A DNA stretch of 25,158 nucleotides. Origin: Spirochaetaceae bacterium. GTDB taxonomy: Bacteria; Spirochaetota; Spirochaetia; Treponematales; Breznakiellaceae. The stretch lies in assembly GCA_031268255.1 (NCBI GenBank), contig JAIRXO010000026.1:1-25158 (forward strand). The letters are read 5' to 3'. Made by a program: the position numbers and the translations under genes. Below, one piece after another: positions 16,949-23,618 of this stretch. Positions within the stretch are counted from its first letter, which is position 1. Each line of letters opens with the position of its first letter. The notes under the pieces are model-generated. The model saw only the letters and a list, made by a program, of their open reading frames with translations, was not told the origin of the DNA and searched no databases.

Positions 16949-17401
16949 ATGCACAAATTTGTTTTTAAGCTGGAAAAAGTTCTCGAACTCCGGGGTCATT
17001 ACGAGAAAGAAGCCAAGATAGAACTGGGCAGGGCCATCGCCGTACTCTCCGGCATAGAAGGGGAAATTGAAGAAACGGCCAGGAAGCGGGTTGACGCGGC
17101 GGCTGAGCGTTTTCTTCCCGGCAGAACCGGGGCGCAGATATTCAACACCGACCTTTACATCATGAGGCTTGACCGCCTCACGGAAAAACTGTTTGAGGAC
17201 GCTGCCAGGGCGGAACTCGTCGTAGCCGAAAAAAGGGAAACGTACATCGAAGCCTCACGGGAAAAAAAGACCCTCGACAGGCTCAGGGAAAAACGTTTCG
17301 CTGAATATAAAAAGGCCCTGTCCGCCGAAGAAATAAAAACCGTTGACGACATCGCCAACGGCAGCCGTTCCCGCCGGGCCCTGGAGGAAGGCCGCCCCTG
17401 A
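16949..17401 (+). CDS. fliJ: Flagellar export protein FliJ
   Basis: FliJ is a small antiparallel coiled-coil protein that sits in the FliI hexamer and escorts chaperones to the export gate. The 150-residue product starts with FVFKLEKVLELRGHYEKEAK, the usual FliJ opening, and is helical and charged throughout. ATG 16949 lies 19 bases after fliI with GGAGAAA upstream. It is the last gene of the flagellar run; no fliK or flgD follows in this window. Confidence 0.9.
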   Translation: MHKFVFKLEKVLELRGHYEKEAKIELGRAIAVLSGIEGEIEETARKRVDAAAERFLPGRTGAQIFNTDLYIMRLDRLTEKLFEDAARAELVVAEKRETYIEASREKKTLDRLREKRFAEYKKALSAEEIKTVDDIANGSRSRRALEEGRP

Positions 17402-17730
17402 TTCTGACTAGCCGCTAAAATTTATCATAAGGTTAGCCGTGGTTAAATTCCAACTACTTGGGGGGTAGGCGCAGACTGCTGTCCGGCTTGCCGGACAGCT
17501 TGGGCTGCGCCCGTCGGCGGCCCTTCGGGACCCGATGGCATACTGAGTCTAAAGTTAGGCCTACGCCATGTTGAATTATCGCCGGGACGCGCTACGCCAG
17601 CTTGCGCACTGTCGCTTGGCGGGGGGCGCGACAAAAAAGGCGGCGCTCAGACGGCCAGTGAGGAAATGCGCCCCCCTTAAAAAGAGAGAAGTGAACCCCG
17701 CGCAAACGGGTTCTTCGTGGTAGCCGCCGC
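17402..17730. other. Gene-free region with nested inverted repeats
   Basis: No credible gene is present between fliJ and the next promoter. The stretch has many complementary arms. An outer pair AATTCCAAC (17446-17454) and GTTGAATT (17570-17577) encloses GTAGGC (17465-17470) with GCCTAC (17559-17564), AGACT (17473-17477) with AGTCT (17546-17550), a 9-bp hairpin, and a hairpin closed by CGTCGG/CCGATG with a TTCG loop. A second set follows: CGCCA (17595-17599) with TGGCG (17617-17621), GGGGGGCGC (17621-17629) with GCGCCCCCC (17668-17676), and GAACCC (17693-17698) with GGGTTC (17708-17713). It could be a structured RNA or a palindromic intergenic repeat; I cannot assign it to a known family. Confidence 0.6.
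17478..17499. repeat. Perfect 9-bp hairpin after fliJ
   Basis: GCTGTCCGG and CCGGACAGC are perfect inverted arms with a CTTG tetraloop. There is no following T-run, so it is not a canonical intrinsic terminator, although it could stabilise the 3' end of the flagellar mRNA. It is nested in the larger folded region. Confidence 0.6.
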
Positions 17731-17759
17731 GTGACAAAAGTTTTTTTCTGTGCTATGCT
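17731..17759 (+). promoter_or_regulatory. Sigma-70-type promoter with extended -10
   Basis: GTGACA (17731-17736, five of six to TTGACA) is followed after exactly 17 bases by TATGCT (17754-17759), preceded by TGC, which forms an extended -10. Transcription would begin near 17766. This places the coding start of the next gene at ATG 17779 rather than at GTG 17731 or ATG 17755, which lie in the promoter itself. Confidence 0.6.
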
Positions 17760-17778
17760 TTCTAAAGCAGTAAACAGC

Positions 17779-18540
17779 ATGATAGCCAACTACCATACCC
17801 ACACCCGCTGGTGCCGTCACGGAACCGGCGAAATCGAAGACTATATCCGGGAGGCCGTGAAGCGGGGGCTTGCGGAGCTTGCCATTACCGAACATGTGCC
17901 CCTGCCCGGCGATCCTGACCGGATACGCATATACTGCGATGAATTCGATGATTTTGACCGCGAGCTTGACAGTCTCATACAAAAGTACTCGGGGCGTATT
18001 ACGGTGCGCAAGGGTCTGGAATGTGAATATTATCCCAAACTCCTTGATTACTACCGGAACTTACAAGAAAAGCGCGGTTATGAGATTCTCCTCCTCGGCC
18101 AGCATACAAGCATAGACCGGCGCCTTGATAATTTTTGTCTGAGCAGGCCGGAAGAAGTGCTGCTCTATGCCGATGAGGTTACCGAAGGTCTTGCCACAGG
18201 TCTTTTTACTTTTCTTGCCCATCCTGACGTGCCCATTGCGGGCTATGGCAGGGCGGACAGTGCCTTTATGGAAGCAATGGATAAAATTTTTTCAAGCTGT
18301 GAAAAACTGGGTATTCCTGTGGAAATTAACGCCAACGGGCTTTATTATAAACGGGGATATCCCTGCCGGGAGGTCTGGAAGCTGGCGGCAAAGTACCGCC
18401 TTGACTGTCTTGTAAGCGCCGATGCCCACCATGTGGAAAACCTTGTCAGTCCCAGTGTGGAACAATGCGAGGCGCTGGCAAAGGAACTGCGTCTTACCGT
18501 GCTGTCACGCCTGCCCTCCCTTGATCCCTGTCCGCGATGA
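17779..18540 (+). CDS. PHP-domain phosphatase, histidinol-phosphatase-like
   Basis: The 253-residue protein belongs to the PHP metallo-phosphoesterase family, closest in motifs to the HisJ/HisK-type histidinol-phosphatases that release phosphate from L-histidinol phosphate. Metal-ligand motifs seen are YHTHT (H6, H8), CRH (H14), ITEH (H39), GLECEY, a LAHPD segment and SADAHH near the end. The start ATG 17779 gives the YHTHT motif right at the N-terminus and fits the promoter upstream. No other histidine-biosynthesis gene lies in the window, so the actual substrate may differ. It is the first gene after the flagellar operon and has its own promoter. Confidence 0.85.
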   Translation: MIANYHTHTRWCRHGTGEIEDYIREAVKRGLAELAITEHVPLPGDPDRIRIYCDEFDDFDRELDSLIQKYSGRITVRKGLECEYYPKLLDYYRNLQEKRGYEILLLGQHTSIDRRLDNFCLSRPEEVLLYADEVTEGLATGLFTFLAHPDVPIAGYGRADSAFMEAMDKIFSSCEKLGIPVEINANGLYYKRGYPCREVWKLAAKYRLDCLVSADAHHVENLVSPSVEQCEALAKELRLTVLSRLPSLDPCPR

Positions 18541-18576
18541 CGCGGGCTGTAGTATAACAAACTCAAGAGGTGGAAT

Positions 18577-19305
18577 ATGGTAATCAATATTTCCCGGTCG
18601 GTTCTTCTGGAAATTGATGTGCAGAATGATTTTTGTCCTGCCTATGAAAGTTCCGATGGCCGGCGTTTCGGTCCGGGCGCCCTCGCGGTTACAGGCGGGG
18701 AAGAAGTGGTAAAGCCGCTTAACGCTCTGGCGGTAAAGGTAAACGCCGAAGGGGGCCGGGTTATCGCTACCCAGGACTGGCATCCGCCTTTGCATATTTC
18801 CTTTGCCTCCGCCCACGAGGGGAAAAAGCCCTATGATACGATTACCATTCCCCTCAAGCCCCTGCGCGAAAGCGCGGCGAGGACGGGCCTGCCCCTGCCG
18901 GAGGCGATTGACCAGGCGCTCTGGCCCGATCACTGCGTCAGGGGCAGCGCCGGCGCGGCTTTTCATGCTGATCTTGACCTTGATCCGGTACAGTATATAC
19001 TCCGCAAGGGAAGCGATAGGGGTCTTGATTCCTATTCAGCTTTTTTTGAAAATGACAGAAGGACACCCACCGGCCTTGACGGGCTCCTTAAAGGTCTTGG
19101 TATACACACGGTGTTTCTCGGCGGGCTGGCCACAGATTACTGCGTGCTTTACAGCGCCCTTGACGCCGCAAGGCTGGGGTATCACACCGTGGTGGTCCGC
19201 GACGCGGTCCGCGGCGTGGGCGTTCCCGAAGGCTCTGTCGAAAGGGCCATGGAACTGATGCGGGACGGAGGGATCAGTTTTATGAATTCTCAGGAAATTA
19301 TATGA
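18577..19305 (+). CDS. pncA: Nicotinamidase
   Basis: PncA hydrolyses nicotinamide to nicotinate and ammonia. The 242-residue isochorismatase-fold protein has the catalytic triad D14 (IDVQNDF), K144 (LRKGSD) and C189 (TDYCVLYSA), and metal ligands D67, H69 and H73 in DWHPPLH. Length and motifs match family members. ATG 18577 follows AAGAGGTGGAA. Ten bases separate it from the nicotinate phosphoribosyltransferase gene, whose enzyme uses its product, so the pair forms a nicotinamide-salvage unit. Confidence 0.95.
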   Translation: MVINISRSVLLEIDVQNDFCPAYESSDGRRFGPGALAVTGGEEVVKPLNALAVKVNAEGGRVIATQDWHPPLHISFASAHEGKKPYDTITIPLKPLRESAARTGLPLPEAIDQALWPDHCVRGSAGAAFHADLDLDPVQYILRKGSDRGLDSYSAFFENDRRTPTGLDGLLKGLGIHTVFLGGLATDYCVLYSALDAARLGYHTVVVRDAVRGVGVPEGSVERAMELMRDGGISFMNSQEII

Positions 19306-19315
19306 GGAATAGTGT

Positions 19316-20752
19316 ATGCACAGCGCCTTAGTTACCGATTTTTATTCCCTTACCATGGCCCAGGGTTACTGGTTAAGGCAGCCCGGACAGGAAGCCGTGT
19401 TCGAGATGTTTTTCAGGCGTCAGCCCTTTGGCGGAGGCTTCTCGGTGTTCGCCGGTCTTGAGACCCTTCTTGAGACCCTGCGGGATGTCTCGTTTTCTTC
19501 CGGCGACATTGACTATCTCAAATCGCTGAATTTTTTCCGCGATCCCTTTCTTGACTATCTCAGGGATTTTCGTTTTACAGGAAGGCTCTGGTCCGTCGAT
19601 GAGGGCAGGATAGTGTTTCCCCAGGAGCCTCTGATACGCGTTCAGGGCAGCCTTATCGAGTGCCAGATCATCGAGGGCATGCTCCTCAACATCATCAATT
19701 TTCAAAGCCTTATCGCTACCAAATCCGCCCGGGTCTGGCTTGCCTCAAACAAGGGCGGTATCATGGAATTCGGCCTCAGAAGGGCACAGGGGCCTGACGG
19801 CGCCCTGTCCGCCTCCAGGGCAGCCTACATAGGCGGCGCCGGGGGAACTTCCAACGTGCTTGCCGGAAAGGAATACGGCATACCGGTCATGGGAACTATG
19901 GCCCATTCCTGGGTCATGTCCTACGAATCCGAAGAAGAAGCGTTCAGGGCCTATGCGGACATATACCCCGGGCATCCGGTGTTTCTCATTGATACCTACG
20001 ATACCCTCAGGAGCGGAATCAAGAACGCCGTAAAGGTCGGAAAGCAGCTTGCTTCCGAAGGAAAGAATTTCGGCGTGCGTCTTGATTCGGGGGACATACA
20101 TTACCTTGCCGTTGAGGTGCGGAAGATACTGGACGCGGAGGGGCTTCCCCAGGCGACCATAGCGGTGTCCAATGACCTTGACGAATCCATCATCAAAACC
20201 ATGACCGCCGCCGGCGCGCCCATTGATTCATGGGGCGTAGGCACCCAGCTTGTTACCGGCGGCAGCGAGGCGTCCTTTACCGGCGTTTACAAACTTACCG
20301 CGGTCCAGGATCAGGACGGCGGGTTTATTCCGGCGATAAAGTTTTCCGACAATCCCGAAAAGACCACCAATCCCGGAATCAAACAGGTATGGCGCATCAG
20401 GGACAGGCAGGGCAGGGCCCTCTCCGATGTCATGGCCCTGGATACCGGGAATGACGAGGTCAGGGCCGGAAGCCGTCATACCTTCTGGCATCCATCAGGG
20501 GACTACCGCCATGTTTACTGGGACGGCGAGGGCCGGCCCGAGGCCATGCTGAGTCTGAAAATGGAAAACGGCGGACCATGCCTGGACCATCCTCCGCTTG
20601 CCCGCATCAAAGAGAAACTCCGCGCCGAATTTGAATGTTTTGACGACAGTTACAAGCGTATGCTCAATCCCCATGTTTATAAAGTTTCGGTTACCGGACA
20701 GCTTCGGAACCTTAAACTTGAACTCATCAAAAATTACCTTGGGGACCTTTGA
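19316..20752 (+). CDS. pncB: Nicotinate phosphoribosyltransferase
   Basis: This enzyme joins nicotinate with PRPP to form nicotinate mononucleotide, the entry to NAD through the Preiss-Handler route. The 478-residue product resembles the long NAPRTase type: ALVTDFYSLTMAQGYW at the start, FRRQPFGGGFSVFAGLE, the core EFGLRRAQGPDGALSASRAA in two overlapping motifs, GTMAHSWVMSY, LIDTYDTLRSGIKNA, GVRLDSGD and SWGVGTQLVTGG. It ends with a cysteine-free NPHVYKVSVTGQLRNLK segment typical for this subgroup. ATG 19316 follows AGGAATAG. Its stop TGA shares one base with the next start. Confidence 0.96.
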   Translation: MHSALVTDFYSLTMAQGYWLRQPGQEAVFEMFFRRQPFGGGFSVFAGLETLLETLRDVSFSSGDIDYLKSLNFFRDPFLDYLRDFRFTGRLWSVDEGRIVFPQEPLIRVQGSLIECQIIEGMLLNIINFQSLIATKSARVWLASNKGGIMEFGLRRAQGPDGALSASRAAYIGGAGGTSNVLAGKEYGIPVMGTMAHSWVMSYESEEEAFRAYADIYPGHPVFLIDTYDTLRSGIKNAVKVGKQLASEGKNFGVRLDSGDIHYLAVEVRKILDAEGLPQATIAVSNDLDESIIKTMTAAGAPIDSWGVGTQLVTGGSEASFTGVYKLTAVQDQDGGFIPAIKFSDNPEKTTNPGIKQVWRIRDRQGRALSDVMALDTGNDEVRAGSRHTFWHPSGDYRHVYWDGEGRPEAMLSLKMENGGPCLDHPPLARIKEKLRAEFECFDDSYKRMLNPHVYKVSVTGQLRNLKLELIKNYLGDL

Positions 20753-21642
20753 TGCAGGAAGCTTCCTGTCTGACGCGTTTTCTGGGCAGCGGGGAAGATT
20801 TTCCCTGGGACCTTGCCGACGCCTTTGACGCCGCCTGTAACGGCCTCGAAAATCCCGAAGCCCTTGCCCGCATGGAAAAACTTACGGGAAAGGAACTGCA
20901 AAGCTGGAAGCATCTGGTCCACGCGATCAGGGCCATGTACCGGGGCGATGAGGAAAGCTGCCGCGCTGCTTCTTCTTCCATAGATGACGCATCTCCTCCT
21001 TCTTCCCTCAAGGGCCTTTTTTCAGCCTGGGTTTCCGGGGTAAAGAACGCCGGTCAGGCGAATATCGCGGCAGGCGGGGTTTTCGCCGCACCGGTGAGGG
21101 AACTGTACCGGAAACTTTTGGTGCGTCCCCATCCCCTGCGGATCATAGCCGAGCAGGCCGATGAGGCGCTGCGTCAGGGCATGACCGGGCATTTTGAACG
21201 CCTGAGCCAGTCGGTATTCCGGGGACTGCGGGAAGAACGCCGCTGTGACAGCGCCCTTCTCGCCCTGCGCTACGCCCGTTACTGCCTTTCCCTCCTTAAC
21301 GAAGGAGGGTATACCCCGACTGATTTTTTTTCCCTGATAGTCAAAGTGCTGGGAAGGGCGGACGGATTTCTTGTTATAGGGATGAGCCTTCTTGACGATG
21401 ATGAAGAAGCGGCCCTGGAGGCACTGGAGGCGGCGCTGGAAGCCGCCCGTGATCAGATTCAGGAAACAGCGGAAGGGCCTGCCCCGGACAGGAGCGTCTT
21501 TCTTGATGCTGAAATGGCTCTCGCGCTGCGGGCCCTGACCGGCCTCATACCGGACGTTCCCGGCATGGCGGCGGGGAGCGGGAGAAGGCCAAAGAACAGC
21601 AGAGGCCCCAGGGAGTCCCCGGGGCAGCTTGAGTTGTTTTAG
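20752..21642 (+). CDS. Unrecognised protein ending in a clamp-binding-like motif
   Basis: I do not recognise this 296-residue protein. It looks soluble and mostly helical, with Ala/Leu/Glu-rich stretches (for example EEAALEALEAALEAA near 225-240) and a low-complexity Gly/Arg/Pro linker at about 270-291. The final five residues are QLELF (292-296), which fits the QLxLF consensus of peptides that bind the bacterial beta sliding clamp, here in the usual position at the end of a flexible tail. ATG 20752 overlaps the pncB stop by one base with GGGGA upstream; TTG 20749 is a weaker alternative. It is co-directional with the NAD-salvage genes and the kinase downstream, so probably in one transcript. 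Confidence 0.75.
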   Translation: MQEASCLTRFLGSGEDFPWDLADAFDAACNGLENPEALARMEKLTGKELQSWKHLVHAIRAMYRGDEESCRAASSSIDDASPPSSLKGLFSAWVSGVKNAGQANIAAGGVFAAPVRELYRKLLVRPHPLRIIAEQADEALRQGMTGHFERLSQSVFRGLREERRCDSALLALRYARYCLSLLNEGGYTPTDFFSLIVKVLGRADGFLVIGMSLLDDDEEAALEALEAALEAARDQIQETAEGPAPDRSVFLDAEMALALRALTGLIPDVPGMAAGSGRRPKNSRGPRESPGQLELF

Positions 21643-21656
21643 ATGAGGACCGTACA

Positions 21657-21881
21657 ATGAAAAGCGGCCTGCTGATTGAGAGGCTGAGAGAGCGATGCGT
21701 ATCGCTGGGAATAAAGACCGAAACCCTGGACCGGCTTGCCCTGGCCCTGACCATTCCCGCGTCGCTTGATGAACTGGAAGAAGCTCTGCCCCCGGCGGTC
21801 CGGTATCTGGGGCCGGGAGCATGGGCCGATACCATAGAAAAGACAGGGGCTTCCAACGAAGTTTCAAGGAGCGTGTCATGA
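21657..21881 (+). CDS. Small unrecognised helical protein
   Basis: The 74-residue product (from MKSGLLIERLRERCVSLG) is predicted by eye to be helical, with a hydrophobic LDRLALALTIPASLDELEEAL segment split in two helices, and no signal peptide or membrane span. Evidence for translation is positional: ATG 21657 follows GATGAGGAC, 14 bases after the previous stop, and its TGA overlaps the next start (ATGA), which is a typical coupled arrangement. I cannot assign a function; a partner of the downstream kinase is possible but not shown. Confidence 0.6.
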   Translation: MKSGLLIERLRERCVSLGIKTETLDRLALALTIPASLDELEEALPPAVRYLGPGAWADTIEKTGASNEVSRSVS

Positions 21882-23533
21882 AAGAGATACAGGTCCGGTT
21901 TAATACCGGCATGAACGTAAGCTGTCCTTTGGGAACCAGTATTGATGAACTTGTCGGCAAGCTGGAAATTTTCCCCCCGCATCTTGCGGCGGTAAAAATC
22001 AACAATAAAATTATGCCCCTTTCAACACGTCTTGATATAAACGCCGAGATAGAACCGGTGCTGCTTGATGTTCCCGAGGGGGTAATGATATACCGGCGTT
22101 CCCTGGCCTTCCTCCTTGCCAAAGCCGCCAGAAGAATTTTTCCTGACCGGGGCCTTTCCGTGGGCCATTCGCTGGGAAACACCTATTACTATACGTTCAA
22201 CCAGGAAAAAAAACCCACTGAGGAGGACGTGGCCGCGCTGGAAGCTGAGATGGAAAAACTTTCCCGCGAGGACCTTCCTATTGAATTTTTTTATATGGCC
22301 TACAGCGAGGCGCTTGAACTTTTCCGCAGCCGCCATCAGACCGATACGGCCCTGCTGCTTGACCAGCGCAGTGAGTCAAAGATACCGGTTAATCTCTGCG
22401 GCGATTTTGCCGACCTCTACATAGAACCCCTGGTCCCCCGGACAGGACTCCTTACGGCGTTCCATCTGATGAGCTACCGGGACGGCTTTCTCCTCCGCTT
22501 CCCCGGCGTAGGGCAGGACGGCGTCATAGAGCCCTTTGAGGACAGCCCCGGAATTTTTTCGGTATACCATGAATACAAAAAGTGGGGGAGGATAATCGGC
22601 GTCCACGCGGTGGGTCAGTTAAACAGTCTTGTGTCGGACCGTACCATACGGGATTACATACGCATAGCCGAGGCCTTTCAGGCCAAGAAGATGGCCGAGA
22701 TAGCCGGAAGAATTTACGAAAGAAAGGATGAAGTCAAGGTCGTACTCATAGCCGGACCTTCAAGCTCGGGCAAGACCACCAGCGCCAAAAGGCTTTCCAT
22801 TGAACTTAAAGTCATGGGCATGGAGCCTGTGGCCATAAGCCTTGATGATTATTACCGGGGCACCGAACAAACGCCCAAAGACGAGAACGGCCAGCCTGAC
22901 TTTGAGTGCCTTGAGGCCCTCGATGTGCCCTGTCTCAATGAGCAGCTCCTTGCCCTCTTTAAGGGGGAAGAAGTTGAAATCCCGTCTTTTGACTTCAAGG
23001 CGGGACGGCGCAGGGCCGAAGGAAAAAGCCTCCGCCTCGGCAGGAGGTCCATCCTTATCATCGAAGGCATACACGGCCTTAACGACGCCCTCACTCCGGC
23101 CATAGAGCGGTCAAAAAAATTCAAACTCTATGTCTCGGCTCTTACCCAGCTTAACCTTGACGACCACAACCGCATACCTACAAGCGACAACCGGCTCCTC
23201 CGCCGCATGGTACGGGACAACCAGTTCAGGGGCGCCGGAGCGGAAAGAACCATCAGGATGTGGCCTAACGTTCAGAAAGGCGAGCGCAAGCATATATTTC
23301 CCTTTCAGGACAGCGCCGACGCGGCCTTTAATTCGGCTCTTGACTACGAACTGGCGGTGCTGAAATTCTACGCCGATCCCCTGCTCCGCTCGGTAAAACC
23401 CACCATGGCCGAATACGCCGAAGCGGTGCGGCTTCTTTCCTTCCTTGAGAATTTCGCCCCCATACCGCCCCAGTATGTACCGGGAACGAGCATACTCCGC
23501 GAGTTTATAGGCGAATCGGAGTTTAAGTACTAG
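21878..23533 (+). CDS. TGS-domain uridine kinase-like nucleoside kinase
   Basis: The 551-residue protein joins three parts. Residues 1 to about 62 form a TGS-like ubiquitin-fold domain. About 63-180 resemble the second additional (editing-side) domain of threonyl-tRNA synthetase, including HSLGNTYYYTF. About 285-500 form a phosphoribulokinase/uridine kinase P-loop domain with Walker A GPSSSGKT (293-300), ISLDDYYRG and ILIIEGIHGLN. Family members of this architecture are annotated as nucleoside or uridine kinases, which phosphorylate a nucleoside with NTP, but the substrate here is not known. ATG 21878 follows CAAGGAGC; the frame is open upstream to 21821, but that part overlaps the small gene and lacks domain similarity. 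The stop lies directly before a terminator hairpin. Confidence 0.9.
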   Translation: MKEIQVRFNTGMNVSCPLGTSIDELVGKLEIFPPHLAAVKINNKIMPLSTRLDINAEIEPVLLDVPEGVMIYRRSLAFLLAKAARRIFPDRGLSVGHSLGNTYYYTFNQEKKPTEEDVAALEAEMEKLSREDLPIEFFYMAYSEALELFRSRHQTDTALLLDQRSESKIPVNLCGDFADLYIEPLVPRTGLLTAFHLMSYRDGFLLRFPGVGQDGVIEPFEDSPGIFSVYHEYKKWGRIIGVHAVGQLNSLVSDRTIRDYIRIAEAFQAKKMAEIAGRIYERKDEVKVVLIAGPSSSGKTTSAKRLSIELKVMGMEPVAISLDDYYRGTEQTPKDENGQPDFECLEALDVPCLNEQLLALFKGEEVEIPSFDFKAGRRRAEGKSLRLGRRSILIIEGIHGLNDALTPAIERSKKFKLYVSALTQLNLDDHNRIPTSDNRLLRRMVRDNQFRGAGAERTIRMWPNVQKGERKHIFPFQDSADAAFNSALDYELAVLKFYADPLLRSVKPTMAEYAEAVRLLSFLENFAPIPPQYVPGTSILREFIGESEFKY

Positions 23534-23586
23534 TAGGGCAACGCTGATTAACTTGAGGCCAATCAGCGTTGCCCTATTATTTTTCT
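23534..23586 (+). terminator. Strong intrinsic terminator after the kinase gene
   Basis: TAGGGCAACGCTGATT (23534-23549) and its exact complement (23561-23576) form a 16-bp stem with an 11-base loop, followed by TTATTTTTTCT. The stem begins right after the kinase stop codon. It ends plus-strand transcription before the converging sbcC. The right arm is closely related to part of a second palindrome at 23619-23667. Confidence 0.9.
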
Positions 23587-23587
23587 C

Positions 23588-23604
23588 GTTTTCCTGCGGA
23601 AAAC
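23588..23604. repeat. Short hairpin between the converging genes
   Basis: GTTTTCC (23588-23594) and GGAAAAC (23598-23604) are perfect inverted arms around TGC. There is no adjacent T-run on either strand, so a terminator function is not evident. Confidence 0.4.
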
Positions 23605-23618
23605 TGCGAAAAATCACA

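Noticed and set aside
17446..17577. 6S RNA, SRP RNA or tmRNA in the gap after fliJ
   Set aside because: The long imperfect hairpin recalls 6S RNA in shape only. The conserved SRP loop and tmRNA end sequences are not found, so no named family is assigned.
17443..17634. Minus-strand frame of 63 codons in the structured intergenic region
   Set aside because: Its Pro/Gly/Ala/Gln-rich sequence follows from the GC-rich inverted repeats, and no ribosome site or homology is visible.
21022..22182. Open frame of 386 codons on the minus strand
   Set aside because: It crosses three plus-strand genes with good starts and overlaps, and its composition is that of an antisense shadow.
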